DNA from: Polaromonas sp.
Lineage (GTDB): Bacteria > Pseudomonadota > Gammaproteobacteria > Burkholderiales > Burkholderiaceae_C
DNA length: 64,000 nucleotides
Assembly (NCBI RefSeq): GCF_029945895.1
Contig: NZ_JAQSDL010000112.1
Span: forward strand, 45,032-109,031
Reading direction: 5' to 3'
Part shown: positions 27,597 through 36,297 of the stretch, piece by piece
Numbering within the stretch: position 1 is the stretch's first letter
Layout of the letters: the number at the start of each line of letters is the position of its first letter
The notes under the pieces: generated by a model
What the model saw: only the letters and a program-made list of their open reading frames with translations
What the model was told of the DNA's origin: nothing
Databases searched by the model: none
Program-made: the position numbers and the translations under genes

Positions 27597-28475
27597 TCAT
27601 GCGGCGGCAGCTTGTCCCAGGCCCAGCAGACGCATCGCGTTGCCTTTCAGGATGCCGGGCATCACTTCCGGCTTGAAGCCGGCGTCTTCAAAATCCTTCA
27701 TCCAGCGGTCCGGTGTGATCAAGGGGTAGTCGCTGCCGAACAGGATGCGGTCCTTGAGCAATGTGTTGGCGTATTGCACCAGTTGCTTCGGGAAATATTT
27801 CGGACTCCAGCCCGACAGGTCAATCCAGACGTTGGGCTTGTGCGTCGCCACGCTGAGCGCCTCGTCTTGCCAGGGAAAGCTCGGGTGCGCCATGACGATC
27901 TGCATGTCGGGGAAATCAATCGCCACGTCGTCGAGGTGCATCGGGTTGCTGTATTCCAGCCGCAGGCCGCCGCCGCAGCGCATGCCGCTGCCGATGCCGC
28001 TGTGCCCGGTGTGAAAGATGGCCGGCATCTTGTACTCGTTGATGACTTCGTAAATCGGCCAGGCCATCCTGTCGTAAGGGTGGTAGCCCTGCACGGTGGG
28101 GTGGAACTTGAAGCCTTTGATGCCATGTTCCTCGATCAGCCGGCGTGCCTCTCGCGCACCCATTTTCCCCTTGTGCGGATCAATGCTGGCAAACGCCATC
28201 ATCATGTCGCTGTTTTTCTTTGCGGCTTCGGCAATCTCCTCGTTGGGAATGCGGCGCCGGCCCATCTGCGTCTCGGCATCCACCGTGAACATGATCAGCC
28301 CGATCTTGCGTTCGCGGTAATAAGCCACGGTTTCCTCAATCGTCGGCCGGCGGCTGTTCTTGAAGTACTTGTCGGCGGCGCGGTCGTATTCCTCGCCATA
28401 GTTGTCGAACGGGTTCCAGCAACTGACCTCGGCGTGGGTGTGGATGTCAATGGCAATGAGGTTTTCGTAGTCCAT
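27597..28475 (-). CDS. Amidohydrolase-2 (ACMSD-like) family hydrolase, CouO/PhdC-like by context
   Basis: 292-residue TIM-barrel metal hydrolase with the family HxH near the start (IDIHTHAEV, about residues 9-11), a central metal His in FHTGHSG, HPSFPWQDEAL, and the catalytic Asp in FGSDYPLI. ATG 28475 has AGGAGA upstream. In Rhodococcus and Corynebacterium hydroxycinnamate clusters, an amidohydrolase-2 protein hydrolyses the aryl beta-ketoacyl-CoA in place of a thiolase. No thiolase gene is present here, while ligase, hydratase and dehydrogenase genes are divergent from it, so the same job is plausible. This role is inference. Confidence 0.85.
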   Translation of the reverse strand: MDYENLIAIDIHTHAEVSCWNPFDNYGEEYDRAADKYFKNSRRPTIEETVAYYRERKIGLIMFTVDAETQMGRRRIPNEEIAEAAKKNSDMMMAFASIDPHKGKMGAREARRLIEEHGIKGFKFHPTVQGYHPYDRMAWPIYEVINEYKMPAIFHTGHSGIGSGMRCGGGLRLEYSNPMHLDDVAIDFPDMQIVMAHPSFPWQDEALSVATHKPNVWIDLSGWSPKYFPKQLVQYANTLLKDRILFGSDYPLITPDRWMKDFEDAGFKPEVMPGILKGNAMRLLGLGQAAAA

Positions 28476-28557
28476 GCTGTCTCCTGATGGTTCGACTTGT
28501 TGCACACCGCATGCGGGTTAATACCGAGAAAAGAGGCGGCAAAGTCAATTGAATTGG

Positions 28558-28576
28558 TTATTGTTTATAACAATAA
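28558..28576. promoter_or_regulatory. Perfect palindrome in the divergent phenylpropanoid promoter
   Basis: TTATTGTT (28558-28565), three-base centre TAT, AACAATAA (28569-28576). It is a perfect 8+8 inverted repeat in an AT-rich patch between the amidohydrolase start (28475) and the crotonase start (28600). Size and symmetry suit a MarR dimer; the cluster encodes a MarR protein at 38761-39240. Confidence 0.65.
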
Positions 28577-28599
28577 TCGATGCAACTTGCAAACCTCCC

Positions 28600-29394
28600 A
28601 TGAGCACCAAAAAATCCCCTACCGACCTCCAGCTTGAAATCCGCGGCGACCACCAGGAGATCGCCGTGATCCGCCTGAGCCGCCCCGCCAAACGCAACGC
28701 CCTCAACGACGGGTTGATTCTGGCGCTGCGCGACATGTTTGACAGCCTGCCGGTGACCGTGCGCGCCGCCGTGATCCACGGAGAAGGCGCCCATTTCTGC
28801 GCCGGCCTGGACCTGGGCGAACTGCAGGAACGCGACGCCGGCCAGGGTATGCATCACTCCCGCATGTGGCATGCGGCGCTGGAACGGGTCCAGTTCGGCC
28901 CGGTGCCGGTGATTGCCGCGCTGCACGGTGCGGTGGTCGGCGGCGGGCTGGAACTGGCCAGCGCCTGCCACATACGCGTGGCCGACGCCTCCGCTTTTTA
29001 CGCGTTGCCGGAAGGCTCGCGCGGCATTTTTGTCGGCGGTGGCGGCTCTGTGCGCATCCCCAAGCTGGTGGGCGTCGCCCGCATGACCGACATGATGCTG
29101 ACCGGCCGTGTCTACAACGCCCAGGACGGTGAACGCGCCGGTTTTGCGCAATACCTGGTGCCCGAGGGTCAGGCCTTCGACAAGGCGATGGAGTTGGCGC
29201 AGCGGGTGGCCACCAATGCACCGCTGACCAACTACGCGCTGATGCACGCCCTGCCCCGCATCGCCGAGCAACCCGCCGACCAGGGCTTCTTCACCGAATC
29301 CCTGATGGCCGCGATTGCGCAGAGCGCGCCGGAAGCCAAGGAACGGGTCAAGGCCTTCCTCGAGGGCAAGGCCAACAAGGTCAGCAAAGACTGA
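28600..29394 (+). CDS. Enoyl-CoA hydratase/crotonase of the phenylpropanoid cluster
   Basis: 264-residue crotonase. CoA-binding and oxyanion-hole elements are visible in RPAKRNALNDG, GAHFCAGLDLGEL (about residues 67-77) and ALHGAVVGGGLELASACHIRVAD (about 105-127), where the second catalytic Glu is expected. It would hydrate the cinnamoyl-CoA-type double bond. The start at ATG 28600 places the first residues 23 bp after the palindrome. It is followed by the ligase and dehydrogenase genes, so a beta-oxidation-like route is favoured over the one-enzyme feruloyl-CoA hydratase/lyase route. Confidence 0.9.
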   Translation: MSTKKSPTDLQLEIRGDHQEIAVIRLSRPAKRNALNDGLILALRDMFDSLPVTVRAAVIHGEGAHFCAGLDLGELQERDAGQGMHHSRMWHAALERVQFGPVPVIAALHGAVVGGGLELASACHIRVADASAFYALPEGSRGIFVGGGGSVRIPKLVGVARMTDMMLTGRVYNAQDGERAGFAQYLVPEGQAFDKAMELAQRVATNAPLTNYALMHALPRIAEQPADQGFFTESLMAAIAQSAPEAKERVKAFLEGKANKVSKD

Positions 29395-29426
29395 TCCTGA
29401 CAGCATCGAAATTGGCACATACAAAA

Positions 29427-31319
29427 ATGAGCGAGACCGTCCTTTCCCCTGCCCGTTACCGCCCGCTGGTCTTTGGCGTCACGCGCGTCGAGCTGCGCGG
29501 CGATGACGGGGCCACGCAATACCTGAAGGCCGACCAGCCAATTGGCGACTACGCCGCACGCATGACCGATCGTCTGCTGCACTGGGCGCAGGTTGCGCCG
29601 GACCGCACTTTCATGGCGCGGCGCGCCAAAAATGCCAATGGCAGCTCAGGCGAGTGGCGCCACATCAGCTACGCCCAGGCGTTGGCCAGCGCCCGCAGCA
29701 TCGGCCAGGCTTTGCTGGACCGCGGCCTGGATGCCGAGCGCCCGGTCGCCATCCTCAGCGAGAACGACCTCGAGCACGCACTGCTGGCGTTGGGTTGCAT
29801 GTACGTTGGCGTACCCTACTGCCCCGTATCGCCCGCTTACTCCACCGTGAGCCAGGACTACGACAAGCTGCGCCACGTGCTGTCCACGCTGACGCCCGGC
29901 ATGGTGTTTGCCAGCGATGCCGGACGCTACGGCAAGGCGATTGCCGCCACCGTCGGTCCGGATGTCGAGATCGCTATCAATTCAATAGCTGATGGCCCTT
30001 TGACGACAAGGGCCAGCACCACATTTGATCAACTTTTATCAACACAGGCGACGCCTGCCGTGGATGCGGCCATGCAGGCCACAAAACCGGACACCATCGT
30101 CAAGTTCCTGTTCACCTCGGGCTCGACCAAGCTGCCCAAGGCAGTGATCAACACGCAGCGGATGTGGTGCGCCAACCAGCAGCAGATGCGCCAGTCCATG
30201 CCGGTGCTGGCCGAAGAGCCGCTGGTGCTGATCGACTGGCTGCCGTGGAACCACACCTTCGGCGGGAACCACAACGTCGGCATGACCATCTACAACGGCG
30301 GCACACTCTACATCGACGACGGCAAACCGACGCCCGCGCTGATGAGCGAGACCCTGCGCAACCTGCGCGAGATCGCACCCACGGTGTACTTCAACGTGCC
30401 CACCGGCTTCGAGGCGATTGCCGGCGCAATGAAAACCGACGCCGTATTGCGCAAAAACCTGCTGTCACGCGTGCGGATGTTTTTCTACGCTGGTGCTGCG
30501 CTGGCCCAGCCGGTCTGGGACAGCCTGCACCAGACCCAGGAGGCCGAGGTTGGTGAACGCATCGTGATGGGCACCGGACTCGGCATGACCGAATCCGGGC
30601 CTTTCGGTATCTTTGTCACCAGCCCCGACGTGCGCGCCGGTGACCTGGGTGTACCGACACCCGGCCTGGAACTCAAGCTGGTGCCGGTGGACGGCAAAAT
30701 TGAAGTGCGTTACCGCGGCCCCAACATCACGCCAGGTTACTGGCGCGCGCCCGAAGCCACGCTGGAGTCGCTGGACGACGAGGGTTTTTTCTGCACCGGC
30801 GACGCGGTCGCATGGATAGACAAGGGCAATATTCACAAGGGCCTGAAGTTCGATGGGCGCATTGCCGAAGACTTCAAGCTCGGCACCGGCACCTTCGTCA
30901 GCGTCGGGCCGCTGCGCGCAAAAATCATTGCCGCCGGCGCACCGTACGTGCAGGATGCGGTGCTGACCGGCATCAACCTCAAGGAAGTCGGTGCACTGAT
31001 TTTCCCGACGGCCGCCTGCCGCGCCCTCAGCGGACTCGGTCCCGAAGCCAGCCTGAAAGAGGTGCTGCAAAGCGCCCCGGTCCAGGCGCGTTTCCAGAAG
31101 CTGCTCGACGACCTGGCTGCAACAGCCACGGGCAGCGCCAGCCGCATCGCGCGCGCCCATTTGCTGACCGATCCGCCGTCCATCGACAAGGGTGAAGTGA
31201 CGGACAAGGGCTCCATCAACCAGCGCGCCGTGCTCAAACACCGCGATGCTCTGGTCAACGCGCTGCATGACGATTCGCTTGCTTTCATCATCAAGCCCCA
31301 GAAGGGAACGAAGAAATGA
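29427..31319 (+). CDS. Feruloyl-CoA synthetase-like ligase with an in-frame repeat
   Basis: 630-residue AMP-forming ligase whose length and A3 motif FTSGSTKLPKAV (about residues 229-240) resemble feruloyl-CoA synthetases rather than plant-type 4-coumarate ligases. GMGLGMTES-like A5 (GTGLGMTESGPFG) and the YRGPNITPGYWR and FFCTGDAV motifs follow. It should convert ferulate, coumarate or a relative to the CoA ester. Residues 183-201 are encoded by a copy of the interspersed GCTAT-dyad repeat (29973-30029), which is noticeably AT-rich compared with its surroundings. The gene overlaps the next one by four bases (ATGA). Confidence 0.92.
   Translation: MSETVLSPARYRPLVFGVTRVELRGDDGATQYLKADQPIGDYAARMTDRLLHWAQVAPDRTFMARRAKNANGSSGEWRHISYAQALASARSIGQALLDRGLDAERPVAILSENDLEHALLALGCMYVGVPYCPVSPAYSTVSQDYDKLRHVLSTLTPGMVFASDAGRYGKAIAATVGPDVEIAINSIADGPLTTRASTTFDQLLSTQATPAVDAAMQATKPDTIVKFLFTSGSTKLPKAVINTQRMWCANQQQMRQSMPVLAEEPLVLIDWLPWNHTFGGNHNVGMTIYNGGTLYIDDGKPTPALMSETLRNLREIAPTVYFNVPTGFEAIAGAMKTDAVLRKNLLSRVRMFFYAGAALAQPVWDSLHQTQEAEVGERIVMGTGLGMTESGPFGIFVTSPDVRAGDLGVPTPGLELKLVPVDGKIEVRYRGPNITPGYWRAPEATLESLDDEGFFCTGDAVAWIDKGNIHKGLKFDGRIAEDFKLGTGTFVSVGPLRAKIIAAGAPYVQDAVLTGINLKEVGALIFPTAACRALSGLGPEASLKEVLQSAPVQARFQKLLDDLAATATGSASRIARAHLLTDPPSIDKGEVTDKGSINQRAVLKHRDALVNALHDDSLAFIIKPQKGTKK
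29973..30029 (+). repeat. GCTAT-dyad interspersed repeat, copy 4, inside a coding region
   Basis: GCTATCAATTCAATAGC (29973-29989), then an inner hairpin TGGCCCTTT...AAGGGCCA, then an ACATTTGAT tail: the full element layout. With these limits it spans 57 bp, exactly 19 codons, and begins on a codon boundary (residue 183) of the ligase gene. Confidence 0.7.
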
Positions 31320-32080
31320 ATATCCAGGGACACGCAGCATTGGTCACCGGCGGCGCCTCGGGCTTGGGTGAGGCAACCGCGCGCGAATTGGCGCGGCTGG
31401 GTGCGAAAGTCGCGGTGCTCGATGTCAATGTCGCGCTGGCCGAGAAGGTGGCAGCCGATATCGGCGGCGTGGCTTGCACCTGCGACATCACCAGCACCGA
31501 CAGCGTGGTCGCTGCCCTGGCCCGGGCCGCGGCGACGCATGGCCCGGCGCGCATCCTGATGAACATCGCCGGCATCGGCTCGGCCAAGCGTGTGGTCGGC
31601 AAGGACGGCCAGGCCGCGCCGCTGGAAGACTTTGCGAAAGTCATCAACGTCAACCTGATCGGCAGCTACAACATGAGCCGGCTGTTTGCCGCCGAATGCG
31701 TGAAACTGGACCCGCTGGAAGACGGCGAACGCGGCGTCATGATGTTCACCGCCTCGGTCGCGGCTTTTGACGGCCAGGTCGGCCAGCAGGCTTACAGCGC
31801 GTCCAAGGGCGGCCTGGTCGGCATGACCCTGCCGATGGCGCGCGACCTGGCGCAACACGGCATCCGTGTCTGCACCATCGCACCCGGCCTGTTCGCCACA
31901 CCACTGATGAAGCAGTTGCCCGAGCCGGTGCAACAGTCGCTCGCCGCCTCGATCCCGTTTCCGCCGCGCCTGGGAAAACCCGAAGAGTTCGCGCAGCTGG
32001 CATGCCATATCGTCACCAACAGCCACCTCAACGGCGAAGTGATCCGGCTCGACGGCGCCCTGCGCATGGCGCCGCGCTGA
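31316..32080 (+). CDS. Short-chain 3-hydroxyacyl-CoA dehydrogenase
   Basis: 254-residue NAD-dependent dehydrogenase of the type II 3-hydroxyacyl-CoA (HSD17B10-like) group. Glycine-rich motif TGGASGLG at 11-18, NIAG at 83-86, catalytic Ser147, Tyr160 and Lys164 (YSASK), and the group-typical FPPRLGKPEEFAQLACHIV near the C-terminus. It would oxidise the hydroxyacyl-CoA made by the crotonase. Its ATG overlaps the ligase stop by four bases, indicating coupling. Confidence 0.93.
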   Translation: MNIQGHAALVTGGASGLGEATARELARLGAKVAVLDVNVALAEKVAADIGGVACTCDITSTDSVVAALARAAATHGPARILMNIAGIGSAKRVVGKDGQAAPLEDFAKVINVNLIGSYNMSRLFAAECVKLDPLEDGERGVMMFTASVAAFDGQVGQQAYSASKGGLVGMTLPMARDLAQHGIRVCTIAPGLFATPLMKQLPEPVQQSLAASIPFPPRLGKPEEFAQLACHIVTNSHLNGEVIRLDGALRMAPR

Positions 32081-32171
32081 AACAGGCATGGCCGGAACAC
32101 GCCCTGCCCGACCCTGCCGACCTTGTTCTCACCTCGTTTTTTGTGTCCATTTTTACAACAGGAGACCTAGC

Positions 32172-33311
32172 ATGACTTTCACCAAATCCGTACTCGCCCT
32201 CGCCCTGGCTGGTTCGGCGGCAGGCGCCGCCCTGGCAGACATCAACATTGGCGTCAGCCTGCCCCTGACCGGACCGACCTCGGCACTGGGCATTCCGATC
32301 AAGAACGCCATTGCCCTGTGGCCTACCAGCATAGGCGGTGAAAAACTCAACGTCATCATTCTTGACGATGCCACCGACCCCACCAACGCCACCAAAAACG
32401 CCCGCCGCTTCGTGACGGACGACAAGGTCGACATCCTGATGGGCTCGGCCGCCACGCCGCCGGCCAATGCGGTTGCCGCCGTCGCCGCGGAAACCGGCAC
32501 CATGCACCTGACCTTTGCCCCCATCGACGTGTCCACCGGCAAGGCGCCCTGGTCCTACAACATGCCGCAGTCCACGCTGGTGATGTCGCATACCATCGTT
32601 GAACACATGAAAAAAACCGGCGTCAAGACGGTCGGCTTCATTGGTTACGCCGATGCCTATGGCGAGCTGTTCCTGCGCGACATGAAGGTCAAAATGGCCG
32701 GCACCAACATCAAGTTCGTGTCTGAAGAGCGTTTTGCCCGTACCGACACCAGCGTCACCGGCCAGGCGCTCAAGGTCACGACCGGCAACCCGGACGCCAT
32801 CCTGATCGTCGCTTCGGGCAGCGGCGCCGCCATGCCGCACAAGGCGCTGATCGAGCGTGGCTACAAGGGCAAGATTTACCAGACGCACGGCGCAGCCTCG
32901 CGCGACCTGATGCGTGTCGGCGGCAAGGACGTCGAAGGCGCCTTTGTGGTCGCCGGCCCCGGCGTCGTGGCCGAACAACTGCCCGCCAATCACCCAAGCA
33001 AAAAAGTCGCCATGGCCCACGTGACCGCCTGGGAAAAAATTTACGGCCCGAACAGCCGCAACCCGTTTGCGGGCCACGCTTACGACGCTTCGGTGGTGCT
33101 GCAGAAAATCATTCCGGTGGCGCTCAAGACCGCCAAACCCGGCACCAAGGAATTCCGCGGTGCGCTCAAGGCCGCGCTGGAAAACGCCGGCCCCATTGCA
33201 CTGTTCCACGGGACAGTCAACTACACGGCCACCAACCACGCCGGCTACACCGACGACACCGGCGTGATCATGCAGATTGTCAACGGCGACTGGAAGCTGC
33301 AGCCTAAATAA
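32172..33311 (+). CDS. LIV-type ABC transporter substrate-binding protein
   Basis: 379-residue periplasmic binding protein of the branched-chain amino-acid type. The signal peptide ends near residue 23 (AAGAALA) and the mature protein starts DINIGVSLPLTGPTSALG. ATG 32172 follows AGGAGACC. Homologous receptors in other phenylpropanoid clusters bind aromatic acids such as coumarate or ferulate; the location between dehydrogenase and permease genes of such a cluster suggests the same here. Confidence 0.92.
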   Translation: MTFTKSVLALALAGSAAGAALADINIGVSLPLTGPTSALGIPIKNAIALWPTSIGGEKLNVIILDDATDPTNATKNARRFVTDDKVDILMGSAATPPANAVAAVAAETGTMHLTFAPIDVSTGKAPWSYNMPQSTLVMSHTIVEHMKKTGVKTVGFIGYADAYGELFLRDMKVKMAGTNIKFVSEERFARTDTSVTGQALKVTTGNPDAILIVASGSGAAMPHKALIERGYKGKIYQTHGAASRDLMRVGGKDVEGAFVVAGPGVVAEQLPANHPSKKVAMAHVTAWEKIYGPNSRNPFAGHAYDASVVLQKIIPVALKTAKPGTKEFRGALKAALENAGPIALFHGTVNYTATNHAGYTDDTGVIMQIVNGDWKLQPK

Positions 33312-33401
33312 GCAGGCAACATTGCGGATGCCAGCGGGCGGGTCGGCCTCCAGCCACCCTCCGCTGCGCCTATCGTTTTCACGGGTTTCCTGAAGGTAGT
33401 T

Positions 33402-34442
33402 ATGGATTTTTCAATTGCCAGCATCCTGCTGGTCGATGGTCTGACCAATGGCGCAATTTACGCGCTGCTGGGACTGGCCACCGTGCTGGTGTTTGCGGTG
33501 ACCCGCGTCATCTTCATTCCGCAGGGCGAGTTCGTCACCTATGGCGCGCTGACGCTGGCCATTTTGCAGACCGGCAAGGTGCCGGGCACGATCTGGCTGC
33601 TGATGCTGCTGGCCGGCCTGGCCGCGCTGGCCGAGGCCTGGCAAACCTGGAAGCGTTACCGGCTTGCCGGTACCGCGCTGCTGGCCGGTCTCAAGGTGCT
33701 GGTCGCCCCTGTCGTGGTGTCGCTGGTCACGCTCTGGGCCGCACCGCAGCAGTTTTCGCTGCTGGTGCAGGCACTGCTCTCGGTCTGCATCGTCACCTGT
33801 TTCGGGCCGCTGGTCTACCGCCTGGCCTACCAGTCGCTGGCCGACGCCAGCTCTCTGGTGCTCCTGATTGTGTCGGTGGGCGTGCATTTTGCGCTGACCG
33901 GCCTGGGCCTGCTTTTCTTCGGCGCCGAGGGCTTTCGCAACCCGCCCTTCTGGGACGCACGCTTCAGCCTGGGGGCGGTCAACCTGTCCGGCCAGGCGGT
34001 GATCATTGCGCTGGCGTCCATCGCGCTGATCGTGATGTTGTGGCTGTTTTTTGAGCGCACGCTGTATGGCAAGGCCCTGCGTGCGACCGCAGTGAACCGG
34101 CTGGGCGCGCGACTCATGGGCATCTCCTCGCAAACCGCGGGCCAGCTGACCCTGGCCATGGCGGCGCTGATAGGCGCGCTGTCGGGCCTGTTGATTGGCC
34201 CCACCACCACCGTGTTTTACGACTCGGGCTTTCTTATCGGCCTCAAGGGATTTGTGGCGGCCGTCATCGGCGGCCTGGCCAGCTACCCGGGCGCAGCGAT
34301 AGGCGCGCTGGCCGTCGGCATCATCGAAGCCTTCGGCTCCTTCTGGGCCAGCGCCTTCAAGGAAGTCATCGTCTTCACGCTGATCCTGCCGGTGCTGCTC
34401 TGGCGCTCGCTCAAGGGCGGGCACTCGGACGAGGAGCACTAG
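33402..34442 (+). CDS. LIV-type ABC transporter permease (LivH family)
   Basis: 346-residue inner-membrane permease with about eight hydrophobic segments, starting [24 protein letters not shown], as LivH proteins do. The cytoplasmic coupling region [16 protein letters not shown] (about residues 225-240) carries the usual Ala/Gly loop that contacts the ATPase. Partners are the LivM-LivG fusion and LivF encoded downstream. A repeat-derived mini-ORF separates it from livM. Confidence 0.93.
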   Translation: MDFSIASILLVDGLTNGAIYALLGLATVLVFAVTRVIFIPQGEFVTYGALTLAILQTGKVPGTIWLLMLLAGLAALAEAWQTWKRYRLAGTALLAGLKVLVAPVVVSLVTLWAAPQQFSLLVQALLSVCIVTCFGPLVYRLAYQSLADASSLVLLIVSVGVHFALTGLGLLFFGAEGFRNPPFWDARFSLGAVNLSGQAVIIALASIALIVMLWLFFERTLYGKALRATAVNRLGARLMGISSQTAGQLTLAMAALIGALSGLLIGPTTTVFYDSGFLIGLKGFVAAVIGGLASYPGAAIGALAVGIIEAFGSFWASAFKEVIVFTLILPVLLWRSLKGGHSDEEH

Positions 34443-34443
34443 C

Positions 34444-34524
34444 ATGAAACTCCCTCACGCTCACTTCGTTCACTGCCCCCTGAGGGGGCGCTCAGTGCCC
34501 TTCGGGCGGCCGGGCGGGCACTGA
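34444..34524 (+). other. Repeat-encoded 26-codon mini-ORF bridging livH and livM
   Basis: ATG 34444 begins two bases after the livH stop; the frame runs 26 codons to TGA 34522-34524, one base before the livM ATG (34526). Most of it is an interspersed repeat (34451-34518) with a GCCCCCTGAGGGGGC hairpin; a related copy occurs at 62684-62750. The peptide (starts MKLPHAHFVH) has no recognisable function. Its translation could carry ribosomes across the hairpin to livM, which lacks a clear ribosome site. Confidence 0.5.
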
Positions 34525-34525
34525 C

Positions 34526-36292
34526 ATGACCATTCGCAAACTGGGGCCGTGGCTCCTGATCGCTGCGCTGGTGCTGGTCTGCATCCTGCCCGTGCCCGAG
34601 TTCTGGATCACCCAGCTCAACTACATCGGCATTTCCAGCCTGACCGTGCTGGGCCTGATCCTGCTGACCGGTGTCGGTGGCCTGACCTCCTTCGGGCAGG
34701 CGGCCTTTGTGGGCATCGGTGCCTACACCAGCGCCTACCTGACGGTGAACGCCGGTCTGTCGCCCTGGGTCACGCTGCTGGTCGGCCTGGGCCTGACTGC
34801 GGCCTGCGCCGTGGTGCTGGGCTGGATCACGCTGCGCATGTCGGGCCACTACCTGCCGCTGGCCACGCTGGCCTGGGGCCTGTCGCTGTACTACACCATG
34901 GGCAACCTGGACGCGCTGGGAAAATACGACGGCATTCTCGGTGTCACGGGCCTGTCACTGTTCGGCTGGGAGCTGGGCCAGGGGCGGGTTTACCTGCTGC
35001 TGACCTGGTCGCTGGTGCTGCTGGGCACGCTGGCCCTGATTCACCTGCTCGATTCGCGCGTGGGCCGCGCCATCCGTTCGCTCAAGACCGGCTCGCAGAT
35101 GGCCGAGTCCATGGGCATCGACACGCTGCGCTTCAAGATCGGCATCTTCCTGATTGCCGCGCTGTTTGCCTCGGTGTCCGGCTGGCTGTTTGCGCACTTC
35201 CAGCGGTCGGTCAACCCTTCGCCGTTCGGCGTGCATGTGGGCATTGAGTACCTGTTCATGGCCGTGCTCGGCGGCGCCGGCCATGTGTGGGGCGCCATCA
35301 CCGGCGTGGCGATCACCAAACTCCTGGCCGACCAGCTGCAGGTGCTGCTGCCCATGCTGATAGGCACCAGCGGCAGCTACGAAACCATCGTGTTCGGCGT
35401 GCTGCTGGTCCTCACGCTCAAGTACGCGCCAGACGGCGTCTGGGCCTTTGTGGACCGCAAGCTGCCCAAGGCCCCGCGCAAGGTGGACTGGCAGGATGCC
35501 GTGCCGCTGCCGCACCGTGCCAAGCCGGCCGCCGGCGAGATCGTGCTGCAGGCCACCAATATCCGCAAGGAGTTCGGCGGCCTGGTGGCGGTCAACGACA
35601 TCAACTTCTCGGTGGCCTCGGGCCAGATCGTCGGCCTGATTGGTCCCAACGGCGCGGGCAAGTCCACCACCTTCAACCTGCTCACCGGTGTGCTGAGCCT
35701 GACCCGCGGCAGCGTGACCTTCCGCGGCGAAACCATCAGCAGCCTGCCCTCGCGCGAGATCGCCAAGCGCGGCATTTCGCGCACCTTCCAGCACGTCAAG
35801 ATGATTGCCGACATGACGGTGCTTGAAAACGTGGCGCTGGGCGCGCACCTGCGCGGCAGCAAGGGCGCGCCGTCGGCCATGCTGCGGCTGGACCGCGCGG
35901 AAGAGCAGCGTCTGCTTCGCGAAGCCGAGCAGCAGCTGCGCCGCGTCGGCATGGGCAACCACCTGCATGAACTGGCCGGCAACCTGGCCATGGGCCAGCA
36001 GCGCCTGCTGGAGATTGCGCGCGCGCTGTGCAACGACCCGGCCCTGCTGCTGCTCGACGAACCCGCCGCCGGTTTGCGTTACCTGGAAAAGCAGGCGCTG
36101 ATCGACGTGCTGCGCCAGCTCAAGGCCGAGGGCATGAGCATTCTGCTGGTCGAACACGACATGGACCTGGTGATGCAGGTCACCGACCGCATCGTGGTCA
36201 TGGAGTTCGGTACCCGCCTGATCGAAGGCACCCCTGAAGAAATCCAGGCCAGCCCGGCGGTACGCGCCGCCTACCTCGGCACGGAACATTGA
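34526..36292 (+). CDS. Fused LIV-type permease-ATPase (LivM-LivG)
   Basis: 588-residue fusion. Residues 1 to about 310 form the LivM-like permease (GVGGLTSFGQAAFVGIGAYTSAYL is diagnostic). A linker leads to a LivG-like ATPase from about residue 340: Walker A GPNGAGKST near 373, signature LAMGQQRLLEIARAL near 487, Walker B LLLLDEPAAGL near 510, and H-loop EHDMDLV. The fusion is known in other proteobacteria. It pairs with LivH and LivF of the same operon. Confidence 0.94.
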   Translation: MTIRKLGPWLLIAALVLVCILPVPEFWITQLNYIGISSLTVLGLILLTGVGGLTSFGQAAFVGIGAYTSAYLTVNAGLSPWVTLLVGLGLTAACAVVLGWITLRMSGHYLPLATLAWGLSLYYTMGNLDALGKYDGILGVTGLSLFGWELGQGRVYLLLTWSLVLLGTLALIHLLDSRVGRAIRSLKTGSQMAESMGIDTLRFKIGIFLIAALFASVSGWLFAHFQRSVNPSPFGVHVGIEYLFMAVLGGAGHVWGAITGVAITKLLADQLQVLLPMLIGTSGSYETIVFGVLLVLTLKYAPDGVWAFVDRKLPKAPRKVDWQDAVPLPHRAKPAAGEIVLQATNIRKEFGGLVAVNDINFSVASGQIVGLIGPNGAGKSTTFNLLTGVLSLTRGSVTFRGETISSLPSREIAKRGISRTFQHVKMIADMTVLENVALGAHLRGSKGAPSAMLRLDRAEEQRLLREAEQQLRRVGMGNHLHELAGNLAMGQQRLLEIARALCNDPALLLLDEPAAGLRYLEKQALIDVLRQLKAEGMSILLVEHDMDLVMQVTDRIVVMEFGTRLIEGTPEEIQASPAVRAAYLGTEH

Positions 36293-36297
36293 CCCGC

